DNA of 27,686 nt from Smittium culicis (GCA_001970855.1 LSSN01000800.1:1-27686); one strand, 5' to 3'. Numbered from the stretch's first letter, positions 10,601 through 22,500 are shown. Made by a program: numbers and translations. Notes: generated from the letters alone by a model not told the origin.

Positions 10601-11480
10601 GAATTTAATTTTCCAAATTTAAAAAACATTTTTTTACATATGTGCTTAATTGAAGCCCATTCGTCAATTTTTTTACATTCCATGTTAAATATTTTAAATA
10701 TCTCGACAGAAACTTCTGATTTTTGAAGTAAGCTTGAATTAAGCTTCCAATTGTCTTTGTAGACTATTATATTTTTTGACCAATTATATAAAGTAAAATT
10801 AGCGTATTTATGATCAGAGAACTCTGTTGATGTAATTTCCTTTATTTTACAATTTTGGACAGCATCATTGTGTATAAAAATATGATCTATTCCGGATTTA
10901 TACCTTCCAGAATGTTCTTCCCAAGTATAATTATGTCATTTCCTTTTAATTCACTTAATATATTTGATAAACCAAATGAGTTTATTAGCTCCTCCATGTT
11001 TCCCCATTCTTTTTTATTAGTTATTCTCGGCGGAAACCTATCCATTATTTCATCTTCGACCATATTCATATCACCCATAATTATAATTTCTTCATCTCTT
11101 TTTTTACTGGTCATTAGTTTTTCTACTGTAAAAGCTATCAGGATTTTTCTGTCACGCTCATTTTTGAGAAAGTATAGGTTCGCTAACCTTATTTTTTAAT
11201 ATTCTATTCTAACCAATGTTATGTTAATTCCTCCATCGAAGTCGATTGACTTTCCCAATAATTTAAATCTGCTAATACTAATAATTTTTGCTGTATATTT
11301 TGACCAATATACCATTCTGTTCCAATAGTTGGTTCAGAATGGCTTATCTAAGGTTTTAATATTTATTTCTTGAAGACATAATATGCCCGACTTTACCATT
11401 CTTTTTAAGAATGTAAAAAGCCTGCCTTTTTTTTTTTTTTGCGTGCTATTCCTTTCACATTAAACGTCGATACTATTATA
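7670..11480 (-). pseudogene. LINE ORF2 relic: AP endonuclease, reverse transcriptase, C-terminal Cys/His motif
   Basis: The domains appear in LINE order. The endonuclease has VSTFNVKGIARKK near 11475, GILCLQEIN with its catalytic Glu at 11369-11367, and GDMN at 11075-11064 (IIIMGDMNMVEDEIMDR). The linker has EKGEKSNKYFFGKLK near 10400 and FYSNLFSKG near 10260. The RT has ITLSNTDEKIYTKTLTDRL near 9900, NDNQSGFV near 9830, ANGRVDCDYLFICLEKFGI near 9680, and YTDELLIGI where YADD is expected, at 9439-9428. It is followed by FKYLGILFNSSG and KIKSWNNMKISLKGK. A CX2C...HX4C motif lies near 8124-8060 and the frame ends at TAA 7672-7670. The longest unbroken stretch is 9505-8942. In family terms the protein nicks DNA and primes reverse transcription at the target. 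Here motif A (YKEKANGRVD, where DxxxAYDRVD is usual) and the YxDD box are both damaged. Confidence 0.85.
8503..8523. repeat. (TA)10 microsatellite inside the LINE
   Basis: Uninterrupted TA repeats interrupt the 3' half of LINE ORF2, and the coding signal of the RT C-terminus is poor around them. This is consistent with drift after the element died. Confidence 0.9.
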
Positions 11481-11500
11481 TTTTCCTTTTTTTTTTTTTT

Positions 11501-11994
11501 NNNNNNNNNNNNNNNNNNNNNNNNNNNNNNNNNNNNNNNNNNNNNNNNNNNNNNNNNNNNNNNNNNNNNNNNNNNNNNNNNNNNNNNNNNNNNNNNNNNN
11601 NNNNNNNNNNNNNNNNNNNNNNNNNNNNNNNNNNNNNNNNNNNNNNNNNNNNNNNNNNNNNNNNNNNNNNNNNNNNNNNNNNNNNNNNNNNNNNNNNNNN
11701 NNNNNNNNNNNNNNNNNNNNNNNNNNNNNNNNNNNNNNNNNNNNNNNNNNNNNNNNNNNNNNNNNNNNNNNNNNNNNNNNNNNNNNNNNNNNNNNNNNNN
11801 NNNNNNNNNNNNNNNNNNNNNNNNNNNNNNNNNNNNNNNNNNNNNNNNNNNNNNNNNNNNNNNNNNNNNNNNNNNNNNNNNNNNNNNNNNNNNNNNNNNN
11901 NNNNNNNNNNNNNNNNNNNNNNNNNNNNNNNNNNNNNNNNNNNNNNNNNNNNNNNNNNNNNNNNNNNNNNNNNNNNNNNNNNNNNNNNNNNNNN
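11501..11994. other. Assembly gap (494 N) bounded by poly-T
   Basis: The gap is preceded by a run of 14 T (11487-11500) and followed by at least 14 T (11995-12008). On the LINE strand these are poly-A runs between ORF1 and ORF2. The homopolymers probably broke the assembly, and the N count may be only an estimate from read pairs. Confidence 0.98.
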
Positions 11995-12115
11995 TTTTTT
12001 TTTTTTTTGTATTTTTTTTTTTCCAAAAATATTAAAGCAAATAATTTTGAGTAAGGTCCATTTCCACTACAGTAGAAATAGTTTTCTTCAATTTATTCTT
12101 ATTTCCTATCTGTTT

Positions 12116-13394
12116 TTATTTTTCTATCGAATTTTTTGATACGACGTTTTCCACAACTGCTTCTGGATTTTCCTCCGTTTTGTCTATTTCGTTTATTTCT
12201 CTCTGTTTAGGTATACTTTTTAACTTAATTTTTAGCAGTTTCTTATTTTTTTGGATTTTATTGAAAGTACTTCTAACTTTACTGTTATTGTATTTAAATA
12301 AGATAAAATTCTTAGGGTCGGGCTTGAGTATAAATCTCATCTTGATCTATTAGTGTCTTCCGAGTCTGAATATACACATTCATCAGATAAGCTTTTTAAA
12401 TATTTCACATTTAGATTTTCTGAGCTAATACTGTCTTTGTTTATTATATTGTTAGATTCTGGTGTTATAATTAATGGGGTGACCACGATTTTCGAATTTT
12501 CTTGTTGAGAAACTTTATGATTATTTTATGCACTATCCGATTTGTCTTTAATATCAATAGTAGTATTTGTTCCCCCCTCTATTATTTCATTTTGATCTAT
12601 TTCATGAACAAATTTTTTTTTTGTTTTTGAGGATGAGATCCTTGGTCTTTTCAATTTTTTTTCAATTTTTTTTTTCAATTCTTCGCACTGGTATTTCCAG
12701 TGGTCGATTTTTTTACAGTATGTGCATATTGGTTGGGCTCCTTTCCACAGTAACAAGACTTTTACATCCATAATTTCCAAAAGGTTTGGTATTTCACTTT
12801 ATTTTTTTGTTTTTAGTATTATTTTAATGCTTTTGAATAGAAATGAGTTAATATCTTTATATTTTAGTGCAGTGATATCCATAACTTCGCCAATCTTGGA
12901 GAGTTCTTCATTTGCTTTATGGGCTACTTCCCAAACACTTAAGACGATACATGACGGCGTTGTGATATTTATAAACTCTTCTGAGTACTCTGTGGTCTCT
13001 AATATATCCAATTTTTTCTTTATACGTTACATTGATCTTTTTTGCATTTTCTAGATCATTTTCGTTAAAAAATATTAAAAATAATAATTTACGACGGTTT
13101 TCGATCTCGAAATATGTTTTAATTTCCCCCAAACTTAATTAGTATAATTTAATCAAAATCATCAATGCTTTCATTATTGTATGTTAATGACAGCCCTAGT
13201 TTTCGCGTAGTCCCGCTTAAGCATGGTATTTTCCTTTTTATAGGCTCGTTTCCCGTAGTTTTTTTAAATAACGATACTGGTATGAACTTATTTTCGCTTT
13301 TTTTATTTTTATTGGGGGGTTTAATTCTAGAGCTAACTGCGTTAGCCCAAGTTGGTGTTTGTTCCTTTTGAATACTTTTTTTCGTTGTATCCAT
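12116..13394 (-). pseudogene. LINE ORF1 relic with CCHC zinc knuckle
   Basis: The frame starts with ATG at 13394 (MDTTKKSIQKEQTPTWANAV) and is followed through at least three frame changes: 13394-13149, then about 13132-13020, then 13011-12799 and 12780-12526 in one frame, and 12340-12116. The middle part reads ITTPSCIVLSVWEVAHKANE and LSKIGEVMDITALKYKDIN, an RNA-binding-like ORF1 core. After WKGAQPICTYCKK a CX2CX4HX4C knuckle (CTYCKKIDHWKYQC) lies near 12720-12680, followed by a Lys-rich tract. By analogy with other LINEs the protein would coat the element RNA. Stops after 13149 and between 12526 and 12340 show the copy is dead. The gap that follows hides the ORF1/ORF2 junction. Confidence 0.75.
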
Positions 13395-14549
13395 TTTTTA
13401 CATTTGTTTTTCAAGGAAATATACTTTAATTTTTAAATTGATTTTTGGTAGATTTACTTTTTTTTCCTTTCAAAAGAGAGAGAGAGTTAATTTTATAATT
13501 TTTTTAAGCCTGAGAGTTTATTAGCACTTTCCCACCCAACGCTCTTTAAAAATATCGTTTTAACGATTCGTAAATGATTTACAAACATATTTATTATTAG
13601 CAGCTATACTAATTATACCATTAAATGGTTGAGTTTTGGATTATATTATTTTTATTGAATCTAGCTTTCCAGATTTGGAATATCAAAAATAATCTACTTG
13701 CCGTGAAAGGGTTAAACAGGATTTTAAATAATACAAAAAACTGATAAAAAATATAAAAAAAGATTAAAAATTAAATTTTCAATCGACCCTCCTCCGCCAC
13801 TCTAGCAAGCTCCATATCCACTTAGTATTGGTTCAAGGCTAATTGATTTTATAAATAAATCAAATACAATTATCCGATAGTGTGCTAACATCCAATATGA
13901 CATCTCTTTGAACTAAAAAAGTCTTGATGCGGCTAAAAATCTAAACACATCTTTCGCTGGAAATCTTCATAATAATATAGTGATATTATACAATTTAAAT
14001 TTCTAAATCATTTTAATTTAGTTAATTAATATATTTCGACAATATTTCTCAGTTATTTGGTTGAGAGCATAGCTGGACTGGGTAGCTGTATAAGATGGTG
14101 TACATATTTCGTACTTGGATATTTAGCCGGTATAAAAAAAAGAATTGGGAGATATGAATGGTAACTAGAAGGATAGAAATCTACATAATTATTGGTATAG
14201 CAATAATTAATGATTAATCAATGAAGCTATTGGATATTTTGTAAGGGTGAGCATGTAGTGATAGTATTAATCTATGGCATGATTGGGCTGAGCTGTGGTG
14301 AATAGTCAAATGTCAATGGGTTACTGGCTACTGGTGAAATAATGAGTAGCGGTGCTATTGGGTGTAATTTTTTGTAGCTAAAAAAAATAGATAATTTGCT
14401 GAGACATAATCGATTTGTTTACAAGAGTTAGGAAAATTTTTTATACCCTACAAGTTTTTTGTCTTTTGCTAGGTTAGTCATATATTAGTCTTTATTTACC
14501 CACATTCTGATTTCGATATAACCATATAAAACTCAAGAATAAATACACG
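13395..14549. other. LINE 5' leader and upstream region of eIF2 beta; no gene seen
   Basis: The first 100 bases or so, with an (AG)6 tract at 13475-13486, probably belong to the LINE leader. The rest is AT-rich and must contain the eIF2 beta promoter on the plus strand. A GC-richer patch at about 14040-14360 has no long open frame. No TATA box or other element can be assigned with confidence in such AT-rich DNA. Confidence 0.5.
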
Positions 14550-15760
14550 ATGAGTGATAACGAGATAACAGAAAAGCTCAAGAATGCTTCCTTGAATGAT
14601 GTATATACATACTAAGCCTATTAGTTTTTAATCTATTTTTATCTCATTTACTACTAAGTGTTAAATAATTATACATAATTGGGTATCAATAGGATGACTT
14701 TGCTGATTTTCCAAAGAAAAAGAAATCCTCAAAGAAGGTATTGTTCGAAGATGAATTAGACTCTGAAGCAAAACCTAAAGATAATGATGAATTCGAAGGT
14801 TAGCACACTTTATCATTCGCTTTCTTTTTCTTATTTAATTTTTTTTTTGGGATTTTATTATTAGATGATGCTTTCTCCGAAATGAAGAAAAAAAAGAAGA
14901 AATCTAAGAAGCCAAAGGTAATATATAACTCTTTTAACTATAACTTTTATCACAATTATTATCCCGATCTTTGTATTTTAATTAATGTTCAAACTATAAC
15001 TATAGACATTTGACGATGAGATGGACGAAGAAAAAGCTGGTGACGAAGAAATTGATGAAAGCTTTTTAGATTTAAGCACCATCAAAAAGAAGAAGAAGAA
15101 GTCTAAGAAAAATTTGGCTGCTTTTGAAGCTGAGCTTGATGAAGTCTCAAACGAAAAAGATTCTAATGCAGAAGCTGCTGTCCGCGATATTTGGCAAGAT
15201 ACTGATAGAGATTACTCTTTCGATGAAGTAAATATATTATATATTTTTTAAATTATCTTTTGCCAATGCACTATTAAAAACGTTTTTATTAATAGCTTTT
15301 GGGCAGATTCTATTCAATTTTAAGAGAAAACAACCCTGAATTGGCTGGAGAAAAGCGTAAATACACAATTGTACCACCACAAATTGTCAGAGATGGTAAC
15401 AAAAAGTCTATCTTTGCAAATCTTCCAGACATTTGTAAGAGAATGCACAGACCTCCAGAGCACGTTATTCAATATCTGTTTGCTGAATTGGGTACATCCG
15501 GTTCAGTTGACGGAAACGGAGGTTTGGTTATCAAAGGACGTTTCCAACAGAAACAAATTGAAAATGTGTTGCGTCGTTATATCATGGAATATGTTACTTG
15601 CAGAACATGCAAGTCAGGAGAAACAATCCTCACCAAAGAAAATAGATTGTACTTCATTCAATGCGAGAGCTGTGGTTCTACAAGATCAGTCGCTCCTATC
15701 AAAACTGGTTTCCAAGCCCAAACCGTCAAACGTTCAGTTGCACGTCGCGCTGCCGCTTAA
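14550..15760 (+). CDS. SUI3: Translation initiation factor eIF2 subunit beta
   Basis: Beta subunit of eIF2, the GTPase that brings initiator Met-tRNA to the 40S ribosome. Five exons: 14550-14600, 14693-14798, 14865-14917, 15006-15227, 15296-15760. All introns are GT-AG (92, 66, 88 and 68 nt) and phases join cleanly to give 298 aa, close to the yeast length. Three lysine blocks, the docking sites for eIF5 and eIF2B epsilon in the family, lie at residues 25-32, 60-68 and 97-105. The conserved C-terminal domain carries [33 protein letters not shown] and a C4 zinc finger (CX2C-X17-CX2C, Cys 246, 249, 267, 270), followed by [11 protein letters not shown]. The start is the first ATG in frame with the acidic exon 1. 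It converges on the roadblock gene with a 171-bp gap. Confidence 0.96.
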
Positions 15761-15931
15761 AATATCTTTTTTGCTTTTTATTTTCTTCAACACGCTTTTA
15801 TTATTATAATAATATAAATAGTAGTACCCTATTTTTTTTTTTTTTGAATATTCATAAACTGTTTAATAATTTTATAATTTTAAAATTTTTTTTTGATATT
15901 GCGATTAAATATATTTTACAAATTTAAAGAA

Positions 15932-16231
15932 TCAAGATTTATTTAAAGATGTAAAGGTAGCGAAAATGTAATCATTATTTGGACAAACAAGTAGTTCATA
16001 TAGCTCAGTTTTGATTCTGATGAATTTAATGGAGTCTGGAGTACTTTTTGACAGTTGTTTAGTCTTTTCAGAGGCTGAGATGAGCTCATAAACAGCAGCG
16101 GCACGCTCAACAGTTTCGTTGGAATCGAAAGACGAAATAACAATGGCGCCTGTAGCTGATAGGATCAAAGCGCCAAACACGCCAGGTTTTGTAAGTAGAC
16201 GATCGAACTCGCTTTGAACAGAAAATTCCAT
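15932..16231 (-). CDS. DYNLRB: Dynein light chain, roadblock/LC7 family
   Basis: A 99-residue single-exon protein, about the usual length (95-100) of the roadblock light chain, which dimerises on the dynein intermediate chain in the cytoplasmic dynein motor complex. Typical features in order are an N-terminal helix (MEFSVQSEFDRLLTKPGVFG), the first strand pair GALILSATGAIVISSFDS, a central helix (VERAAAVYELISASEKTKQL), then IKFIRIKTELYELLVCPNNDYIFATF, which aligns with the family's FLRIRS...EIMVAPD.DY segment. It starts at the only suitable ATG (16231). It is divergent from V-ATPase subunit C across an 827-bp intergenic region and convergent with eIF2 beta. Other roadblock-fold proteins (LAMTOR or MglB-like) are possible, but the C-terminal DY motif favours the dynein chain. 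Confidence 0.9.
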   Translation of the reverse strand: MEFSVQSEFDRLLTKPGVFGALILSATGAIVISSFDSNETVERAAAVYELISASEKTKQLSKSTPDSIKFIRIKTELYELLVCPNNDYIFATFTSLNKS

Positions 16232-17058
16232 ATTTTTTAAAGAGCACTGAATCAGTTATTAGCTAGTTTAGCAATGTTAGTGTTAGTTTTAAATTGAGTA
16301 ATAATAGATTTTTCCGGTAGATTATCGATTGAAATATAGTATAGATTTTATAGAGTATTTTTAAATTATTTGCGTGTCCTTTGGTATCGTATTTATTAAG
16401 ATAAATCGAATAACTATGATTCTATAAATTGAATGATTCCTTTTTACCCTGTGGATGTTTTAACGAAAATAAAATTAATTTTCTGTAAGAAATGAGTATC
16501 GTATAATTAAAAAGAATGGGGATTTGGGCAATAGAAAAAAAGATAAAAAGTGTACATTAATTTGTAGAGTACAACAAAAGTATAAATAAAAATAATTGTA
16601 ATATTTAGAAGAGTGTTTAGAGAGTAAATTATAAGAGCAAAGTTTTTAAAAATGTAATTACAAGAATGTTATTTATTGGCTGAATTAATCGGATAAACCC
16701 TTGATATCCAATAACATTCTCATCCAATAAAATTATTAGCAAATAAAATGGAAATAAGTAGCTTAAAGTTTGGGGGGAAGTGGCCAATAAAAATTGATTA
16801 TCATATGGTTTGGTAGTTGGAGGGAATTGAATATTTTATTTGTTGAAAAGTTGAAAGTTTCAATTCAAGTTATTGAGCTTTTGTAGTTTAAGCCACTTAT
16901 CATATAAAGCCACCTTAAATAATAACAAAATATTAAACACAAACATATCTCCCACTTCCACTTTACATTGTAGAATTTTTTTTTTTACCAAAATTCATTT
17001 CGGTAGCCTTCAAATAAACGATAAAAGTGCAGACAGTTAGTATTAATAGTATTAAAGA
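16232..17058. promoter_or_regulatory. Divergent promoter region with clustered CCAAT boxes
   Basis: This region lies between the 5' ends of the roadblock gene (minus) and V-ATPase subunit C (plus). Four CCAAT boxes fall within about 115 bp: ATTGG at 16675-16679 and CCAAT at 16708-16712, 16724-16728 and 16784-16788. In DNA this AT-rich roughly 0.2 would be expected in that span by composition. CCAAT boxes are bound by the Hap/NF-Y complex in fungi. No open frame of note is present. Confidence 0.5.
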
Positions 17059-19298
17059 ATGCCCACATACTGGATGATTTCTATCCCTTCAAAGGGAAAC
17101 TACGATTTTGCTCTTAAAGAACTCAAAGTAAATGTTGAGCCCAATGAAACCAGTATACTAGCAGTTCCATCTTTCAAAGTATTTATTTATATACTTATTT
17201 CTTCCCTCTCATATTTCTTCATCATTTCCTGATTTATCTCTTCATCAGGCACTAATATTGCCTTTTTACAGGCTTAACTAACTCAAGATTCAGCATCCCC
17301 GTTTACTAAAAATAACATTTTCTAGATAGGAAGCTTAGATGAATTGCTCAAATCTTCTGAATCTTTGGCTAAAATCGACCTCGCTTGCCATACAACCGTA
17401 ACTAAAATGTCTGAAAGTATGATCAAGCTTTCCGAAATACCAAAGGAAGAATACGAAGATTATTTCTTTGTTGAAGATTGTAAGTTGCCTCTCTTATTTT
17501 TAATACGCTACTTTTTTTTCTTAGAAATCCTATATATGTTTTCAACAATTATAATATCCACTCTTTTCCGAAAAGAAAAAGTCTTTTAATAAGCTTTAAA
17601 TGAAAATTCATTTATATTTCAATTGTTTTTCACAAATTTGATCTTTTTTTTATTTTCATATTATAGCAACCCCAGAAAGCTTTATAAAAAATTTCAGATG
17701 GAACACCTCAAAGTACCAAATTGAAACTCACATTTCTGAAACTGCTGATAAAATCCAAAAAGTAACAATATTTCATTATTCATTACTCATTTTCTCATTT
17801 TTAAACTGTTATATTGATAAATCCCTTTTTAAAACAAGCTTTAATAATTTTTTCACTGTTTTTTCAGGATTTAGAATCTATCCAAAACACCCTTAAAAAT
17901 AAGCTCAATCAACTCAACAGCTTAAAATCGTCTCTAGGTTCCGCATCGAGAAAAAACGCGTATTCATTTATTATCACTTGCTAATTTAAGATTCGTCCTT
18001 TATTTTTTTTTTGTATATCCAAAGTACTCATTGATTTAATTTAATCGTTTAACTTTTATTGTTTGTTTTATTTTCTTATAGCGGAAACTTATCTATCAAA
18101 TCTTTAAATGGGGTTGTTCAGCAAGAGCATCTTATACAAGGTTCTGAATTCATGAAAACCGTTTTTGTTGCTGTCCCAATGTAAAAAAAAAATCACTTTT
18201 TTAGTTTGTATTTCTTTAAACTTATAACATACTGTTATTTTTATCTAGAACTGCTGAAAAATCGTTTTTAAGCTGCTACGAGAGTTTATGCCAAATGGTT
18301 GTTCCAAGATCAGCAAAGTAACATTTTTATTTGCTAATCTTTTTTTTCGTCAACTGCTATAGTATATAGTCTATAATCTATAATCTATTAGTTATTTTCT
18401 TATTTCGCTTATCAATTATTTATTTTTTCTATCTTACCCAAGTTTTAATACTTTACTCTTTTTTTAAAAATAATTAGAAAAATAGCATCGGATAACGAAT
18501 TCATTTTATACTCTGTGGTTATGTTTACCCGCGTTATTGGAGACTTTACAACTGCTGCGAAAGAAAAAAAGTTCGTTTTATGTTTTATTTATCCTTTTAA
18601 AACTCCATCTATTAGTTTTTTTCGAATTTTTTTTGTTCATTAAATTAATTAAATGATTTTTTCTTTAATTAGATTCGTCGTAAGAGAATTCGAGTTTTCT
18701 GAAGACCAAAAACAAAGTGAATTGGACCTAGAAAGGAAAAAAACTCTCGTTCAAGATGAACTTGTAACCGCCCCTATTTTCACATCAGTTTCGTCAATAT
18801 AATTTTCTAACTCATTTATCTACTTTTTTTTTTAAATTGTTAGATCCAATTTTTAGAATGGTCCCAGTCAACTTTCTCAGATATATTTTCAGATTGGTTC
18901 CACGTCAAAGTTCTTCGTTTATACGTAGAATCGTTACTACGATATGGCTTACCTCCTGACTTTGTCTCAGTTATTGTTGAGGTAACATTTTCATTTTTCT
19001 ATTCTTCACGATATCTATAAAAGCTTTATACTTTTCCTTCTAATATTATCCCGTCGAATCACCATAAACTATTTAATGACAGGCTCCAAATAAATCACAA
19101 AGACAGTTGAAAACTAAGCTGAACAAAGCATATTCACACCTAGATAACAGCGGTAGTATTTTTAATGGTATGGGACTGTCGAGTGAAAAAAATAAAAAGT
19201 CTGAGCCAGCAGAAGGCTTAGATATAAATGAATTTACTAGTATCTTGGATGAATACTCTCCCTTTGTTTTTTTTGAGCTAAACTGGGACTTGGTTTAA
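17059..19298 (+). CDS. VMA5: V-type proton ATPase subunit C
   Basis: Subunit C of the V1 sector, the stator subunit that links V1 to Vo and controls reversible assembly of the proton pump of vacuoles and endosomes. Ten exons: 17059-17178, 17326-17479, 17667-17761, 17868-17959, 18082-18180, 18249-18317, 18478-18570, 18673-18763, 18844-18981, 19083-19298. All nine introns (68-187 nt) are GT-AG and keep frame, giving 388 aa against 392 in yeast Vma5. Diagnostic stretches are IGSLDELLKSSESLAKID, IKNFRWNTSKYQ, GNLSIKSLNGVV, the FTTAAKEKKFVVREF segment, WFHVKVLRLYVESLLRYGLP and a C-terminal YSPFVFFELN. The start ATG precedes PTYWMISIPSKG, the expected N-terminal strand. Intron 7 has a weak donor (GTTCGT). 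An AATAAA at 19346 may serve polyadenylation. Confidence 0.95.
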
Positions 19299-19595
19299 TT
19301 CTGTATTAGCCCTTTTATAGCTACTAATACCTACTTTACTTATTCAATAAATCTATTTATTTTTTACCAATAAGCGAATTATATTAAAGAAAGCACGATT
19401 GTTTATTTATCACATTTAAATGACTGGTTTATTTTACATATAATTATATTTTAAAGCTATACTAAAATTGTTCATTAACAATATTAAATTTTAAATAAAG
19501 ATTCCTATGGTGTAAAATTATTTATGTCTTTAACAAAATCAGTTGCTAATTAAATATTTTGAATAAATAGAAAAAGCGAATTTATAGAAATATCA
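19299..19595. terminator. Convergent 3' region of V-ATPase C and chitin synthase
   Basis: AT-rich tail-to-tail spacer of 297 bp. AATAAA at 19346-19351 suits the plus-strand gene, and TTTATT (AATAAA on the minus strand) near 19402 suits the chitin synthase. Assignments rest on motif and position only. Confidence 0.4.
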
Positions 19596-22500
19596 TCATT
19601 TGATCATTTCTTGTATAGAATTTTTGATGAATGTCTTTTTGTGACTTAGATCACATCCAAAGAGCTGCTCTAAGTGCATTCTAACTTTTTTGATAGTGAT
19701 AAAGTTCAGATCTACTTGTGATAGAATGACTCTGATCTGGAACAATATTTCTTCATCAGATGGGGTGCTCTGTCCATTTACCAAATTCGAGTTATTTTCG
19801 GGTTGAGGAAAATCGTCGCTTTCGTTTTTTAGATGTGCTGTTATTTTTGGATCGCTATCTCTCAGCATATTAATCAAGCTTTTGTCATTGATATCATAAT
19901 TATTGAATGGCATAGTGCTTTGCTGTTGGTTAAATTGGGTTTGATATAGTTGTTGGTGTTGTAGATGCTGCTGGTTTAGTGCCTGTTGTTGTTGCAAATG
20001 TTGTGCTGCTTGGAAATGCATTTGTTGCTGCGCAATTTGTTTTTGATGAAGCATGTTGCTTTCTTGTTGAATATTACTGTTTTGAGTAAATGCAGATGGT
20101 AAAAAGTTTGGTGCTTGTAAATGGTGAATACCTGGAGTCTCTTTGATCAATGGGTTCACGTTTGGATTTATTTCATATTCGTTCCCACTTGTTAAATTAC
20201 CCCCTACGTAATTACTCTGGGCTACTGGTATCATCCCTGGACCATTTGGAACAATAAAGCTATTTTGGTGAGGGTTATATTCCATACCATATCTTTGAGG
20301 ATTCTGTAATTGATCTAAACTGATTTGATTTACTGGCATATCATTCCCGCAATATCCTGGTGCGCTTTGTTGCAAATATCCACCACTATTATACATATTG
20401 TCACCTATATGAGAAATTGGTGAAAATGCTCTAATGCCCATAAAGTTAGATTGATGATTTTGATTGAATAAAAGTGCTTCAGGATAAGCTGGAGTAACTG
20501 CCCGACTAGAAAGTGGCCTTTCAAAGTCTTCATTCGAATAGTAGCTTCCTGGAGCGTTGTTGCTATCCTTCATTTGAATCTCTGGATCAATATGTCTATT
20601 GCTGATACCAGCTTTGCTATCCAAATCCAAGCCAACATCATAGTCACGAACCATATTACCCATAGCGTATAGTAATTGGTGCTTTTCCAGCAGTCCATCT
20701 TCATGATCATTCCATGTTCTCATAGGAATATCTGATGGGTTGAATTTCTCGTCATCTGATATAACTATTTGTCTTTTACCGTCTTCGCCAACAACAATTC
20801 TCGTGTTTCCCCATGAGAAGTCATCAAAGTGCCAGAAAGAGTATATGGGTATATACAGAGACCATAGCGGGTATGCAAGCAGATATATGACGAGCCATCC
20901 TATATGCTGCCACTGCCTCTTTATGACAAACAGTATAACTTGCAAACCGTATATAACTCCTATCAATATAAGCGAGATATAACCGATACTTGATGTCTTT
21001 GAAATTGCCAAATACGCCAAATAAAGCAAGTACAGGACAGTACATGGCATCGTCAAAGTTCCGAAAAGATCTATAAACACAACAAATCTCATCGAAAAAA
21101 AGCAAAAACCACACAGTTCAGGCAAAAATACCAATTCGATCAGATTGTGGACTGTAGAATTAATCCATCGACGGCGCTGAGATAAAAGTACTGAAAAACT
21201 ATCCGGAACAACAGTTTCACATACAGCGTCACTTGTATAAGTAGTTTTGTATTGTGGGAAATATTTCAAAGCAAGTGTTGTCAGGTATCTATCCTCTCCA
21301 AGCGATAAAAGATTCTTTTTATGCAAAGTATCAACAATGTTTTCAGAGTACTCTTTTGTAATACTATCTGAAGCTATTAGCAAATCTCCTGCTAGGTTTT
21401 TTATTCTGTATAAACTAAAGCAACCTGGCAAGCACGTAACAGAACCAAAAATCGATTCAAAAGCTTTTGCCATATTATGAGATATAAAGTATTCATAAAC
21501 TTGTATCATGGTTGCCCAACTTTTATCCTCATTTGAAATTCTAGTCTCTCCACAAATTCCTAAAATCTTTCCGTCGTATACCATACATGCTACAAGCCTA
21601 TTTAACGAATCTTTAGAAACAACAGTATCAGCATCTACCATTAACACATATTCGTACATCGAGGGATGTATTCCTATTACATTTTTCATTTGGTGGTATA
21701 TCTCTAAATCCAGTGGACTCATCGGTAACTCGTTGTGTGATCTATTTAAAAAGTGTAGGAGTATCATTTGACTGTCTCTTTTACCTCTATTTCCAGGTCG
21801 GGATTTTTCTGAGGGCTTTCCTACCTTAGCTACAACAATAAATGGAACTGAATGACCTTCATGCTGAAACAGTCCCGAGTAAACCTTAGCCATATTATGC
21901 TGCTTACTTCCATCACCGATTGATCTGAAGCTCAATGAAGAAGGATCTTGTTTTGAATCAACACCCAAGATGTCAAGAACTATTCTAGGTGTAGGCTTGG
22001 TATTTCCACTACCTACAATATTCCCATCACATATTATGAAAAGCAATTTGTGTTTATCTTCATAATTCAATACAGCCAAACTTTCTATCGTTTTTCTAAG
22101 AGATTCCTCTCCTTCAGTATAGCAAGGGACTTGGCAAATGACAAACTTGTCGTGCTTCTGTGGCTTTCTTCTCGGTGAAAGCTGCAAAGAAGCTAAAAAT
22201 TTAACTAGCGTCACAAACATCAATACGCACGCGCATGCTAGCAAGATATAATTCGGGAAAAGGCACCTGAATGATTTTCTTGTATCTACCTTTCCTACGT
22301 AGAACAGATTCCTCATACACTTATAGTTATTTTTGACTTGATTGCTATTGAGTTTCATCTTTACCCAGTAATTGCTGATGTCTGTTGATCTAGCCCCTCC
22401 ATCGTCGATAATAGCTTCAATTGTTGGGTCTAAAAAGCTCCATTTCTTTTGACCAGTATACTCTATAGCATTTTTTGTTTCAAAATACATATCAAAATTA

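Larger units (their letters stand above)
7595..13470 (-). mobile_element. Near-full-length LINE (non-LTR retrotransposon) relic
   Basis: Read right to left: a putative 5' leader with an (AG)n tract at 13475-13486, ORF1 (13394 to about 12116), an assembly gap (11994-11501), then ORF2 with endonuclease, linker, reverse transcriptase and a C-terminal Cys/His motif (about 11480-7670), and an A-rich 3' tail with AATAAA-like sequence at about 7640-7595. The total of about 5.8 kb fits a complete two-ORF LINE. ORF1 and ORF2 are broken by many stops and frame changes and the RT catalytic residues are altered, so it is inactive. The element matches its surroundings in AT content, as expected of an old insertion. 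The exact 5' end and target-site duplication were not found. Clade is uncertain (L1/Tad-like organisation). Confidence 0.85.

Noticed and set aside
11439..12035. Long frames across the N tract
   Set aside because: Made of unknown bases; artefact of the gap.
15369..15809. 146-codon plus-strand frame overlapping eIF2 beta exon 5
   Set aside because: Out-of-frame shadow; the eIF2 beta frame is conserved through to its zinc finger and stop.
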